A stretch of DNA of 64,000 nt. Origin: Lonepinella koalarum. GTDB lineage: Bacteria > Pseudomonadota > Gammaproteobacteria > Enterobacterales > Pasteurellaceae. The notes under the pieces are model-generated. The model was given only the letters and a program-made list of their open reading frames with translations, made no database searches and had not been told where the DNA came from. The position numbers were made by a program, and so were the translations under genes. Positions within the stretch are counted from its first letter, which is position 1; the number at the start of each line of letters is the position of its first letter. This document shows positions 15,521 to 24,957 of the stretch, in pieces. The DNA lies in assembly GCF_042926695.1 (NCBI RefSeq), contig NZ_CP170642.1, positions 2,486,856 through 2,550,855 on the forward strand, in the 5' to 3' direction.

Positions 15521-16543
15521 CTATTTATTCTTCCCGTCTAAATACAACCACTCGGCTACCTGTTTGGCGAAATAGGTCAAAATCCCATCGGCTCCCGCAC
15601 GTTTAAAGCAGAGTAAACTTTCCAGAATACATTCTTTTTCTTTTAACCAGCCATTCTCAATTGCTGCTAAGTGTATAGCATATTCGCCCGAAACTTGATA
15701 AGCAAAGGTAGGTACGCCAAATTGTTGTTTTACCCGATATACCATATCTAAATAAGGCATACCTGGTTTCACCATGACCATATCCGCCCCCTCTTGAATA
15801 TCTAGTGCCACTTCTTGTAAGCCCTCGTTGCTGTTGGCAGGATCAACCTGATAGGTTTTCTTATCACCGCCTTTTAGGTTAGCCGATGACCCCACGGCAT
15901 CACGGAAAGGACCGTAATAATTTGATGCGTATTTTGCTGCATACGCCATAATTAAGGTATTAATTAGTCCTTTCTGTTCAAGTGCGGTGCGAATTTTGCC
16001 GATTCTGCCGTCCATCATATCGCTTGGGGCAACAATATCCGCTCCCGCTTCTGCATGGGAAAGGGCTTGTTTAACTAATACATCGCAGGTCAATTCATTC
16101 AGCACATAACCGGTTTCGTCAATAATACCGTCCTGACCGTGTAGCGTATAAGGATCTAACGCCACATCGGTTAATACACCTAATTCTGGATAATTGGCTT
16201 TTAGTGCTTTTACTGCACGTTGTACTAACCCATTTGGGTTATAGCTTTCTTCCGCCATTAAGGATTTTTTATCTTGTTCCACCACAGGGAATAAGGCAAT
16301 CACTGGCACGCCATATTTGACTAACAAGCCTGCTTCAATGAGTAATTGATCAATGGTTAAACGTTCTACTTTTGGCATTGATGGTACAGGTTCACGTCGA
16401 TTTTCGCCCTCCATAATAAAGACTGGATAAATTAAATCATCCACAGTTAATTTATTTTCAGCCATTAAACGGCGACTAAAATCATGTTTACGCATACGGC
16501 GTAAACGGCGTTCAGGGTAACCTGTAAAAATTTGTATTGTCAT
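15521..16543 (-). CDS. hemB: Delta-aminolevulinic acid dehydratase (porphobilinogen synthase)
   Basis: 340 residues. It condenses two 5-aminolevulinate molecules to porphobilinogen in haem synthesis. Active-site lysines lie in MAYAAKYAS and MVKPGMPYLD. The metal segment reads DVALDPYTLHGQDG, the Asp-containing type seen in magnesium-dependent enzymes such as that of Pseudomonas, instead of the Cys-rich zinc type. Possession of hemB suggests this strain can make porphyrin, unlike H. influenzae with its reported haem requirement. It lies downstream of the tat genes on the same strand, 49 bp after tatC. Confidence 0.96.
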   Translation of the reverse strand: MTIQIFTGYPERRLRRMRKHDFSRRLMAENKLTVDDLIYPVFIMEGENRREPVPSMPKVERLTIDQLLIEAGLLVKYGVPVIALFPVVEQDKKSLMAEESYNPNGLVQRAVKALKANYPELGVLTDVALDPYTLHGQDGIIDETGYVLNELTCDVLVKQALSHAEAGADIVAPSDMMDGRIGKIRTALEQKGLINTLIMAYAAKYASNYYGPFRDAVGSSANLKGGDKKTYQVDPANSNEGLQEVALDIQEGADMVMVKPGMPYLDMVYRVKQQFGVPTFAYQVSGEYAIHLAAIENGWLKEKECILESLLCFKRAGADGILTYFAKQVAEWLYLDGKNK

Positions 16544-16592
16544 GTTCTCTCTCTTAATAAAAAAGGCGAATATATTGATCCGCCTAATGTTC

Positions 16593-17339
16593 TCATTCTA
16601 TGGCGTTTTCATCATCTTTCGGGCGATAAAATCTGGCACAAATTACGCCCACTTCAAATAACAAACACATTGGTATGGCTAGTAGAGTTTGGGAGAAAAT
16701 ATCAGGCGGGGTAAGCAACATGCCGACCACAAAAGCGGTTACGATAATATAGGGGCGTTTGGCTTTTAAATCTTCTGGCGTGGTTACGCCAGCCCAACAT
16801 AGCAAAATAATGGCTACTGGCACTTCAAAGCAGACACCAAATGCCAAAAACAGCGTCAGCACAAAATCTAAATAACTACTAATATCCGTTGCCATGGCAA
16901 CGCCGTCAGGCGTGGTTTTGGTTAAAAAGCTAAACACCAATGGAAACACTACATAATAGGCAAACGCCACGCCCACATAAAATAATAAGGTGCTAGAAAA
17001 TAGCAAGGGATAAACTAAGCGTTTTTCATGGCTGTATAATGCAGGGGCAACAAACGCCCAAAGCTGATAAAGCAAAAAAGGTACCGAAATAAACACCGCC
17101 GTGAGTGCGGTTAATTTAATCGGGGTGAAAAAAGGTGCTGCTACATTGGTAGCAATCATGGTAGAACCTGCTGGCATTGCATCTAACAATGGTGTGGCAA
17201 TTAAATGATAAATATCATTGGAAAAATACACTAACGCCAGAAAAACCACGGCGACAAAAATAAATGAGCGTAACAAACGGTTACGTAATTCGATTAAATG
17301 TGAGATTAAAGGTTGTGTTTCTTCGACATTACTCATCAT
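16593..17339 (-). CDS. tatC: Sec-independent protein translocase TatC
   Basis: 248 residues with six membrane helices and conserved N-terminal PLISHLIELRNRLLRS containing the twin-arginine recognition region, plus the periplasmic cap segment. It overlaps tatB by 4 nt, indicating coupling. Inner-membrane receptor for folded, twin-arginine-signal substrates. Confidence 0.97.
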   Translation of the reverse strand: MMSNVEETQPLISHLIELRNRLLRSFIFVAVVFLALVYFSNDIYHLIATPLLDAMPAGSTMIATNVAAPFFTPIKLTALTAVFISVPFLLYQLWAFVAPALYSHEKRLVYPLLFSSTLLFYVGVAFAYYVVFPLVFSFLTKTTPDGVAMATDISSYLDFVLTLFLAFGVCFEVPVAIILLCWAGVTTPEDLKAKRPYIIVTAFVVGMLLTPPDIFSQTLLAIPMCLLFEVGVICARFYRPKDDENAIE

Positions 17340-17875
17340 TTTTTCTCCTGTTGGCTAACAGGTTGAGCATCTTCAGCAGGGTGATATTGATCGATATATT
17401 GTGCTAATTGCTCATCTAAAGAAAGCTCGTCTTCAATATTTTGTGTTAAATCATCAGGATCTTGATTGGTTTCATCAAGTGCGGTGGAATTTTCGGTTTT
17501 TTCTAGTTTATTCTCTTGAACGTTCTCATTCCGTACAGTATCTATTTGTTCTTGTAAAGCATGATTAGCATCACTGGCTTGTTTATCCAAATTGGCTTTC
17601 ATTTTTTCGGCGGATTGTTTCAATTCTTCTACCGTTTGAGCCAGTTCAGGCGACAGGGTATTCAAATTTAAATGCTCGGCTTTTTTGATACTTTCTTGCA
17701 GCTCTTGTAATTTTAACTCTTGTGTCAATTCATTTTGCACATTCGCCGCTAAACCACGAATAGTTCGTACCCATTTCATCACTGTCCGAATAGCCACAGG
17801 CATACGTTGTGGACCTAATACCACCAAGCCCACAATAAAAATCAACAGTAATTCAGAAAAACCAATATCAAACAC
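17336..17875 (-). CDS. tatB: Sec-independent protein translocase TatB
   Basis: 179 residues. N-terminal membrane helix (FDIGFSELLLIFIVGLVVLGP) with the conserved E and G-P hinge, then an amphipathic helix and a long charged coiled-coil tail rich in Glu/Gln. Partners TatC in the substrate receptor. The gene is 3 bp after tatA. A USS lies at 17477-17485. Confidence 0.95.
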   Translation of the reverse strand: MFDIGFSELLLIFIVGLVVLGPQRMPVAIRTVMKWVRTIRGLAANVQNELTQELKLQELQESIKKAEHLNLNTLSPELAQTVEELKQSAEKMKANLDKQASDANHALQEQIDTVRNENVQENKLEKTENSTALDETNQDPDDLTQNIEDELSLDEQLAQYIDQYHPAEDAQPVSQQEKK

Positions 17876-17878
17876 GGA

Positions 17879-18100
17879 TTATGCCTGTTCTTTTTGTTTC
17901 GCCGTATCTTCTGTTTTAACCGTATCGGTTTTATCTAAGGATTTAAATTCTGCATCCTTAGGTTCATCTGCCATGGCTTTTTTAAAGCCTTTCACCGATT
18001 CACCTAAATCAGAACCTAAGGTTCTTAGTTTTTTTGTACCGAATAGTAATACCACGATAGCCACAATAATCAGCAGTTGCCAAATACTAATACCACCCAT
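17879..18100 (-). CDS. tatA: Sec-independent protein translocase TatA
   Basis: 73 residues: short membrane helix (WQLLIIVAIVVLLFG), FGTKKLRTLGSDLG hinge and amphipathic helix, then a charged tail. It multimerises to form the Tat pore. First gene of tatABC-hemB; divergent from greB. Confidence 0.96.
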   Translation of the reverse strand: MGGISIWQLLIIVAIVVLLFGTKKLRTLGSDLGESVKGFKKAMADEPKDAEFKSLDKTDTVKTEDTAKQKEQA

Positions 18101-18167
18101 AAAAATACCCCTTAATATTGAAATAATAATTGTGCCTGAATATACCCCTTTTCCCTTGTTTAGGCAA

Positions 18168-18196
18168 TAGCCACAAAGTAGTAGAGATGCTATAAT
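18168..18196 (+). promoter_or_regulatory. Candidate greB promoter
   Basis: Perfect -10 TATAAT at 18191-18196 with a weak -35 (TAGCCA, 18168-18173) 17 bp upstream; it lies 30 bp before the greB ATG, implying a very short leader. Confidence 0.5.
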
Positions 18197-18225
18197 TCGA
18201 CTTATTTTACTTATATTTCATTGAA

Positions 18226-18708
18226 ATGGCAAAATCCAATTACATTACCCGACAAGGCTGGAATACCCTTGATCAAGAATTAAAATTTTTATGGAAAGAA
18301 GAACGCCCGAAAGTTACTCAAGCGGTTTCCGATGCAGTAGCATTAGGCGATCGCAGTGAAAATGCAGAATATATTTACGGCAAACGCCGCTTGCGTGAAA
18401 TTGACCGCCGTGTACGTTTTTTAATGAAACGGTTGGAAGTGTTGCAAATCGTGGATTATCACCCGCAACAAGAGGGCAAAGTGTTCTTTGGTGCTTGGGT
18501 AGAGTTGGAAACAGAAAGCGGTGAATTAAAACAATATCGCATCGTTGGCTGTGATGAATTTGAGCCAGCCAAAAATTGGATTTCCATTGATTCTCCGGTG
18601 GCTCGAGCTTTGATTGGTAAACAGCTTGATGATGAAGTCCGCGTCAACACGCCATCAGGCAAAATGCTATTTTTTGTGAACCGTATTTGGTATGAGCATG
18701 GTTCTTAA
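18226..18708 (+). CDS. greB: Transcription elongation factor GreB
   Basis: 160 residues. N-terminal coiled coil (1-75) that enters the RNA polymerase secondary channel, with the acidic tip in LGDRSENAEYIYGKRRLREID, and a C-terminal FKBP-like domain. GreB stimulates transcript cleavage in backtracked polymerase. GreB rather than GreA is supported by the KRRLREIDRRVRFLMKRLE segment. The 81 bp after the stop contain two small GC-rich inverted repeats but no clear terminator. Confidence 0.95.
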   Translation: MAKSNYITRQGWNTLDQELKFLWKEERPKVTQAVSDAVALGDRSENAEYIYGKRRLREIDRRVRFLMKRLEVLQIVDYHPQQEGKVFFGAWVELETESGELKQYRIVGCDEFEPAKNWISIDSPVARALIGKQLDDEVRVNTPSGKMLFFVNRIWYEHGS

Positions 18709-18789
18709 ATATGATAACGATGTACCGTATCTGATCTAATCGCTACGGAGTAGCCATATTATGCTAACCCCGTATGCAAGTACAGGGGA

Positions 18790-20085
18790 TCAAAAATACT
18801 TATCCAAAAATTTATAGTAAGGAATGCCAATTTTCAAGGCTAACTTTTTGATTAATTTACCACCATAAACAGACGAAATTTTTAATTTCTCAAATACTTG
18901 CAAACGGTGATCATCACCTAAAATACTTTCAGCTATAATCCGCCCCGCCAATCCTGTTAAGGCAATCCCGTGTCCTGAATAGCCGTGTGCAAAATAGATA
19001 TTGGAGGCAATTCGCCCAAAATAGGGTTGCGAATTTAAGGTCATGTCAATCGGTCCCCCCCAGCCATAATCAATTTTTATCTGTTCCAGTTGCGGAAACA
19101 CGTTGAGCATATTTTTTCGCATCACCTGTACCATATCTTTATTGGAACTACTGTCACTGCCAAATAACAAGCGGTTATCCGCACTTAACCGATAATAATC
19201 CAGTAATAAATTATTATCACACACCGACATACCATTGTTAATTAAGCTATCTGCGGTACTTTGATCTAAGGGTTCTGTGGCGATAATAAAACTTTCCACC
19301 GGTAAAATTTTGCGAGCGGTGCCGTGATGAATGGATTTCGGTAAATTGGCGATATAAGCATTGGTGGCTAACACCACATGTTGAGCAGATACTTGTGCTT
19401 TATCGGTAGTTAAAATTACTTGATTGTATTGCGTTTGCATATCCAGCACAGGCGATTGCTCAAAAATCTGTACGCCCAGCTCTAAGCAGGCTTTGGCTAG
19501 ACCTAAGCAGTAATTTAATGGGTGCAAGTGTCCTGAATTGCTATCAAATAAACCACCCACATAAATATCCGAACCCAAATGTTGTTGTAACTGAGTTTTA
19601 TCCCATAGCTGCATATAGGAGTAACCAAAGGTTTCTCGGCTGGCTTTTTCAATGGCAATTAAATCGTCCATGCGACGATGGTTCAATGCCAAGGTGGCGT
19701 AACCTTTTTTCCAATCACATTGAATTTGGTATTTTTGTACTCTTTCATCAATAATATCAATGGCTTCAAGGGACATTTCCCATAGGCTTTTGGCTTGTTC
19801 AAAACCAAATTGTTCAATATATTCATCAATGCCATCTTCAAAACCATTAATGGCTTGTCCGCCACTACGACCTGATGCGCCATAGCCAATTCTTGCCCCA
19901 TCTAGCACAATCACTTGTTTGCCCTGTTCGGCGAGTTCTAAGGCAGTGGATAAACCACATAAACCCGCTCCAATTACACAGACTTCAGTGCTGAGATTTT
20001 CAGCTAAGTGCGGTTGTTTTAGGTTGAGATTTCGGCTGTGATAATAGTAGGTGTTGATATGTTCTTGATGTGCAAAATTCAGCAT
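18790..20085 (-). CDS. ordL: FAD-dependent amine oxidoreductase OrdL/PuuB type
   Basis: 431 residues from the ATG at 20085 (MLNFAHQEHINTYYY); an upstream ATG at 20142 adds 19 residues without family support. DAO-type fold: FAD-binding GAGLCGLSTALELAEQG near residues 38-54, GASGRSGGQ after it, and the C-terminal FAD segment GYSGHGIALTGLAG. Closest remembered relatives are H. influenzae OrdL and E. coli PuuB, gamma-glutamylputrescine oxidase. The divergent neighbour potD binds polyamines, which fits a role in polyamine use; substrate is inferred. Confidence 0.85.
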   Translation of the reverse strand: MLNFAHQEHINTYYYHSRNLNLKQPHLAENLSTEVCVIGAGLCGLSTALELAEQGKQVIVLDGARIGYGASGRSGGQAINGFEDGIDEYIEQFGFEQAKSLWEMSLEAIDIIDERVQKYQIQCDWKKGYATLALNHRRMDDLIAIEKASRETFGYSYMQLWDKTQLQQHLGSDIYVGGLFDSNSGHLHPLNYCLGLAKACLELGVQIFEQSPVLDMQTQYNQVILTTDKAQVSAQHVVLATNAYIANLPKSIHHGTARKILPVESFIIATEPLDQSTADSLINNGMSVCDNNLLLDYYRLSADNRLLFGSDSSSNKDMVQVMRKNMLNVFPQLEQIKIDYGWGGPIDMTLNSQPYFGRIASNIYFAHGYSGHGIALTGLAGRIIAESILGDDHRLQVFEKLKISSVYGGKLIKKLALKIGIPYYKFLDKYF

Positions 20086-20226
20086 AAAATAGTCTTTTCT
20101 TATTATTTTCGCTGATCTTACAAGGATATTAGCAGATGTCAATGTAAAAACTATGTTATACTTGATCTGCTTACATTAAGCACATTTAAATTTTTAACCA
20201 CACTTTCTGGGAGACCTTAAACGTAA

Positions 20227-21270
20227 ATGAAAAAATCCTTTTCTCGTTCAATCAAAACGTTACTATGTTCCGCCACTGCTTTTTTCGCCAGTCAAGTCTG
20301 GGCGGAACAACTGTATATTTATAACTGGACGGACTATATTCCGTCAGATTTAGTATCTAAGTTTACCAAGGAAACAGGTATTAACGTCCATTATTCTACT
20401 TTTGAAAGCAACGAAGAAATGTATTCAAAATTGAAGTTAATGGATAAGGCAGGTTATGATTTAATTTTTCCATCAAGCTATTACATTGGCAAAATGGTAA
20501 AAGAGGGTATGCTGGAAAAAATCGATCATAGCAAGTTAACCAATTTGTCGCAAATTCCACAAAATGTATTAAATAAAGAATTTGATCCCGATAATCAATA
20601 TTCATTACCTTATGTTTATGGTTTAACGGGTATGGCAATCAATACCAGTAGTGTTGATCCAGACAAAGTCACCAGTTGGGGGGATTTATGGAACCCAGAA
20701 TTTAAAGGTAAAGTATTATTAACGGCGGATGCACGAGAAGTGTTTCATATTGCTTTATTGTTAGACGGCAAATCACCCAACACCAGCAATGAAGATGAGA
20801 TTAAAGCGGCTTATGAACGTTTGGTGAAATTATTGCCAAATGTTGGGGCGTTCAATTCTGATACGCCAGAATTGCCTTATATTCAAGGTGAAGTGGAATT
20901 AGGTATGATTTGGAATGGCTCAGCTTATATGGCGGGTAAGGAAAATCCAGATATTAAATTTGTCTATCCAAAAGAGGGGGCGATTTTCTGGATGGATAAT
21001 TACGCTATTCCGAAAGGAGCAAAAAATATTGAAGCGGCGCATAAATTTATTGATTTTATGCTGCGTCCTGAACATGCGAAAACCATTATTGAGCGAATGG
21101 GATTTTCTATGCCAAATGTAGGCGCGAAAGCGCTGTTAAAACCGGAAGACGCGACAAATCCATTATTATTCCCACCCACTGAAGAAGTCGAAAAGGGTAT
21201 TTTCCAAGGTGATGTGGGCGATGCCGTAGATATTTATGAGAAATATTGGAATAAATTGAAAACCAATTAA
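20227..21270 (+). CDS. potD: Spermidine/putrescine-binding periplasmic protein
   Basis: 347 residues with signal peptide (about 1-26, ending QVWA). Mature start EQLYIYNWTDYIPSDLV is the PotD/PotF signature and the acidic pocket residues of polyamine binders lie in the expected regions (WMDNYAIPKGAKN). It would deliver polyamine to a PotABC transporter, which is not in the window, so it is an orphan receptor here. Own terminator follows. Confidence 0.92.
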   Translation: MKKSFSRSIKTLLCSATAFFASQVWAEQLYIYNWTDYIPSDLVSKFTKETGINVHYSTFESNEEMYSKLKLMDKAGYDLIFPSSYYIGKMVKEGMLEKIDHSKLTNLSQIPQNVLNKEFDPDNQYSLPYVYGLTGMAINTSSVDPDKVTSWGDLWNPEFKGKVLLTADAREVFHIALLLDGKSPNTSNEDEIKAAYERLVKLLPNVGAFNSDTPELPYIQGEVELGMIWNGSAYMAGKENPDIKFVYPKEGAIFWMDNYAIPKGAKNIEAAHKFIDFMLRPEHAKTIIERMGFSMPNVGAKALLKPEDATNPLLFPPTEEVEKGIFQGDVGDAVDIYEKYWNKLKTN

Positions 21271-21289
21271 TTAAACGGTAGAGATAGTT

Positions 21290-21322
21290 AAAGGGCGAAT
21301 TTAAATTCTAAATTCGCCCTTT
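21290..21322. terminator. Bidirectional terminator between potD and yidE
   Basis: 14-bp perfect stem AAAGGGCGAATTTA/TAAATTCGCCCTTT with a 5-nt loop, between two convergent genes. Confidence 0.85.
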
Positions 21323-21342
21323 GTTATGTTAGTTGCAATGTG

Positions 21343-22998
21343 TTAAATTGTCCACAACAATATTGCCAGTAACTGCGGTGAAATTATCCGTAAAAACATG
21401 GTTAATGGATAAACAGTGGCATAGGCTAACGGCGCTGCTCCGTGATCTTCTTTAATCGCATTGGCAAAGGCTAAGGCTGGTGGATCGGTCATGGAACCGG
21501 CTAACAAACCACAGATAGAAAGATAATTCAGTTTAGCATAAAGGCGAGCGATAATACCGACCAGCATTAATGGCACAAAGGTAATCAAAAAACCGTAACC
21601 CATCCATTCTAGACCATTACCTTCGGTTAAGGTGCTAACAAAATTACCACCCGATTTTAATCCCACCACCGATAAGAATAACACGATCCCGATTTCACGT
21701 AATGCCATATTGGCACTTGGCGGCATAAACCAGTAGAGTTTACCAATTGATCCAATTCGAGCTAAAATTAACGCTACCACTAACGGACCACCAGCCAAAC
21801 CAAGTTTTAATGCAACAGGGAAACCCGGAATATGGAATGGAATGGAACCGAGTAATACCCCTAAACCGATCCCGAAAAAGACAGGTAACATTTGTACGCG
21901 TTGCAATTTAGACTGCATATTACCGAGTTCAGCAATCACATTATCAATCACATCCGCATTACCCACAATATGCACCACGTCACCGAATTGCAAAGTGGTA
22001 TGTGCGGTTGGTACTAGTTCAATACCTGAACGGTTTAAACGAGAAATTACCACGCCATATTTTTGATGAAATGCCAACGCCCGAATGCTTTTCCCCAATA
22101 CTTTTTCATTGGTAATCACCACCCGTTGAGAACGTAAATTTCCTTTGATATTAGACGGCTCAATATTGACTAACTCGCCCATAATTAACCGTACTTTATT
22201 GAGAGCTTGCGTATCACCAACTAAATGTAACACGTCATCTAAGTAAATTTCTGTATCCCCCTTGGGTACTTCAATATGCTCGTCACGTTTTAAACGAGTA
22301 CATAGCACATCATGGCTTTCAAAGCCGGGAATTTCTTTTAGCATCAACCCATGTAGATTTGGATTGGTGACTTTCAGGTCAATTTTTTGTAAGACTTCTT
22401 TATCCTTACCCGTGGTTTTGTCAAATGAGGCGGCTTCTTCCTCTATTTTTACGCGGAAAAATAAACGAATTAACCACATACTCAACAAAATACCGCAAAT
22501 CCCAAATGGATACGCCATGGCATAAGAAATACCCATGGTTTCGGTAATATTAGTCATACCCAGTTCAGCGAGAATTTGTTGACCGGCACCCAACGCGGGT
22601 GTATTGGTTACCGCCCCTGAATAAATCCCCAAAACCACATCTAATGGCATATCAGTAAAATATTGAATGGCAATCACCATCAGTGAACCTAACAACACAA
22701 TTAATGCTGCCAAACCATTTAATTTCATTCCCGATTCACGTAAGGACGCAAAGAAACCGGGTCCCACTTGAATACCGATAGTATAAACGAACAAAATTAA
22801 ACCGAATTCTTGTACAAAATGTAAGGTGTGCGCATCAAGCATTAAACCACTTTGATGGGTAAAATGTGCAACAATAATCCCACCGAATAGCACTCCACCG
22901 ATACCTAATCCTACCCCTTTGATCTTCCAATGACCAAGCCATAAGCCTATTACCGCTACCAACGATAATAGGCTTATAGTAATCGCAATATCAGACAT
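21343..22998 (-). CDS. yidE: YidE-type AspT/YbjL-family putative transporter
   Basis: 551 residues, the family length. Two five-helix membrane halves (about 1-185 and 375-551) flank two TrkA-C (RCK_C) domains (about 205-285 and 290-370). Internal repeat motifs GAVTNTPALGAG and GSMTDPPALAFAN occupy equivalent places in the two halves. The family includes the aspartate:alanine antiporter AspT; the substrate of the YidE branch is unknown. Divergent from the ABC transporter gene at 23164, as in H. influenzae. Confidence 0.88.
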   Translation of the reverse strand: MSDIAITISLLSLVAVIGLWLGHWKIKGVGLGIGGVLFGGIIVAHFTHQSGLMLDAHTLHFVQEFGLILFVYTIGIQVGPGFFASLRESGMKLNGLAALIVLLGSLMVIAIQYFTDMPLDVVLGIYSGAVTNTPALGAGQQILAELGMTNITETMGISYAMAYPFGICGILLSMWLIRLFFRVKIEEEAASFDKTTGKDKEVLQKIDLKVTNPNLHGLMLKEIPGFESHDVLCTRLKRDEHIEVPKGDTEIYLDDVLHLVGDTQALNKVRLIMGELVNIEPSNIKGNLRSQRVVITNEKVLGKSIRALAFHQKYGVVISRLNRSGIELVPTAHTTLQFGDVVHIVGNADVIDNVIAELGNMQSKLQRVQMLPVFFGIGLGVLLGSIPFHIPGFPVALKLGLAGGPLVVALILARIGSIGKLYWFMPPSANMALREIGIVLFLSVVGLKSGGNFVSTLTEGNGLEWMGYGFLITFVPLMLVGIIARLYAKLNYLSICGLLAGSMTDPPALAFANAIKEDHGAAPLAYATVYPLTMFLRIISPQLLAILLWTI

Positions 22999-23075
22999 AA
23001 AGCCCCCCTAAATTAAATTAATTGCTGATGATTATAATCTAAGCTGTAATAGATAAAATAAAAAAAAGGAAAAAG

Positions 23076-23091
23076 TTTGATGTTTATCACA
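23076..23091. promoter_or_regulatory. CRP-like half-strong site in yidE/ABC divergent region
   Basis: TTTGA-N6-TCACA matches 9 of 10 core positions of the CRP consensus TGTGA-N6-TCACA. It is framed by a 9-bp inverted repeat AAGGAAAAA/TTTTTCCTT (23066-23100), which may be part of a hairpin. Prediction only. Confidence 0.4.
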
Positions 23092-23163
23092 TTTTTCCTT
23101 GCTTAATTTACTTATTTGCTGAAAAATAACGCATTATTTTAACATTTACACTTTAATTTTAAT

Positions 23164-24957
23164 ATGGATTATGTTCAAGAATTAATCACTTCTTTATTTT
23201 GGATTTTAAAAGCCATTGCTATCACTGCCATCGTATTCACTATTGTATTATGGTTTTTAGTCAAAACCACCCGTTGGGGACAACAATTTTGGTCACTGGC
23301 GCACGAGTATTTGTCGCCTAAACGGAGTGTAAAACCCTTAATTTATTTTGTGGTGATTGTCTTTTTTAACCTGTTTTCTGTACGCTTAGATATTTTGTTT
23401 TCGGAATGGTATAAGGCAATGTATGATGCGTTGCAAAATAGTAATGAAAATATTTTCTGGATCCAAATGGTGGTATTCTCCGTATTAGCCGCCATTAATA
23501 TTAGTAATGTATTATTACTTTATTATTTAGGGCAACGTTTCACCATTCAATGGCGGACTGAATTAAACCGACAATTAGTGGATAAATGGCTCGACAAACA
23601 GGCTTATTACAAAACACAATATGTTTATAATCAATTAGATAACCCCGATCAACGGATTCAACAGGATATTCAATCCTATGTGTCGAATTCGTTAAGTTTT
23701 GCGACCGGCGTCATTTCTTCGGTAGTGTCTATTGTAGCGTTTACTCAAATTCTATGGAATCTATCTGGTGAAATGATGGTTGGTTCAATCACGGTGCCAC
23801 ACGCCATGGTCTTTTTGGTGTTTATTTATGTGTTAGTTACCAGTGTCTTTGCTTTCCGCATTGGGCGACCATTAATTCAACTCAATTTTGCTAATGAACG
23901 CTTAAATGCGAACTATCGTTACTCATTGATTCGGATTAAAGAATATGCGGAAAGTATTGCATTTTTCCGTGGTGAGAACATGGAACGCAATATCCTGTTT
24001 AAACAATTTGATAAAGTGATCGGCAATGTGTGGAAAATGGTCTATATGACCCTAAAACTTTCTGGCTTTAACTTAATGGTTTCTCAAGTGTCAGTGGTGT
24101 TTCCCTTTATTATTCAAGCCAGTCGATTTTTTAGTAAACAGATTCAATTGGGGGATTTAATTCAAACATCGCAATCTTTCGGACGCGTGCAATCGGCATT
24201 GTCTTACTTCCGTAATGCTTATGATGAATTTGCAGGTTATCGTGCAGTATTAAATCGTTTAACAGGCTTCCATTCTGCCATTGAACAAGCGACTCAACCA
24301 ACTGAAGTAAAATTACATCCGCTAGAAAGTGCGGTGCGTTTTGAGCAAGTTTCGGTGAAAAAACCAACGGGCGAAACCCTGATTACGGATTTAACTTTCG
24401 ATCTGCCACAGGGTTCATCGCTATTAATTAAAGGTCCATCGGGAGCAGGTAAAACCACCTTATTACGTACTATTGCGGGCCTTTGGTCGCATGCCAACGG
24501 CGATATTTATTTACCCCAACAAAGTGCTTTGTTTTTACCGCAAAAACCTTATTTACCGCAAGGGCGTTTAATTGATGCGTTATTTTATCCAAATCTTGCC
24601 CCTGATAATGTGGATTTAGTCCAAGCGGCAGATACCATGCGAGCGGTGCAACTTGGACATTTAAGTGATAAATTGGAACAAGAAAATGACTGGACTCGGG
24701 TGCTTTCACTCGGTGAACAGCAGCGGTTAGCGTTCGCTCGGTTATTGATTACGCAACCGAAAATTGCTTTCTTAGATGAAGCCTCCGCCAGTATGGATGA
24801 GGGATTAGAAGATGCCATGTATCGTTTATTACATGAACGTTTGCCGAATACCACGATTATCAGTGTTGGACACCGTTCAACTCTCAATGTACATCATCAG
24901 CAACAATTAGAAATTGATCCGGTTAATCATCGTTGGCAGTTAATTGTAGGACATTAA
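23164..24957 (+). CDS. SbmA/BacA-like ABC transporter with fused ATPase
   Basis: 597 residues. N-terminal membrane domain (about 1-340, six helices) of the SbmA/BacA-like ABC_membrane_2 type, recognised by SEWYKAMYDALQ and KPLIYFVVIVFFNLFS. C-terminal ATPase: Walker A GPSGAGKTTLLR near 424, signature LSLGEQQRLAF near 514, Walker B IAFLDEAS near 535. It resembles H. influenzae HI0036 and E. coli YddA. Substrate unknown; relatives move fatty-acyl or cobalamin-like compounds or peptides. The stop codon abuts the ATG of lpxH, so the two are likely co-transcribed. Confidence 0.88.
   Translation: MDYVQELITSLFWILKAIAITAIVFTIVLWFLVKTTRWGQQFWSLAHEYLSPKRSVKPLIYFVVIVFFNLFSVRLDILFSEWYKAMYDALQNSNENIFWIQMVVFSVLAAINISNVLLLYYLGQRFTIQWRTELNRQLVDKWLDKQAYYKTQYVYNQLDNPDQRIQQDIQSYVSNSLSFATGVISSVVSIVAFTQILWNLSGEMMVGSITVPHAMVFLVFIYVLVTSVFAFRIGRPLIQLNFANERLNANYRYSLIRIKEYAESIAFFRGENMERNILFKQFDKVIGNVWKMVYMTLKLSGFNLMVSQVSVVFPFIIQASRFFSKQIQLGDLIQTSQSFGRVQSALSYFRNAYDEFAGYRAVLNRLTGFHSAIEQATQPTEVKLHPLESAVRFEQVSVKKPTGETLITDLTFDLPQGSSLLIKGPSGAGKTTLLRTIAGLWSHANGDIYLPQQSALFLPQKPYLPQGRLIDALFYPNLAPDNVDLVQAADTMRAVQLGHLSDKLEQENDWTRVLSLGEQQRLAFARLLITQPKIAFLDEASASMDEGLEDAMYRLLHERLPNTTIISVGHRSTLNVHHQQQLEIDPVNHRWQLIVGH

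Noticed and set aside
17685..18170. 161-codon plus-strand frame opposite tatB and tatA
   Set aside because: Shadow of the tat genes, Cys/Ser-rich nonsense composition.
18709..18789. GC-richer inverted repeats after greB (CCGTA/TACGG and CCCC/GGGG)
   Set aside because: Short, long loops, no T-tract; not enough to call a terminator or RNA.
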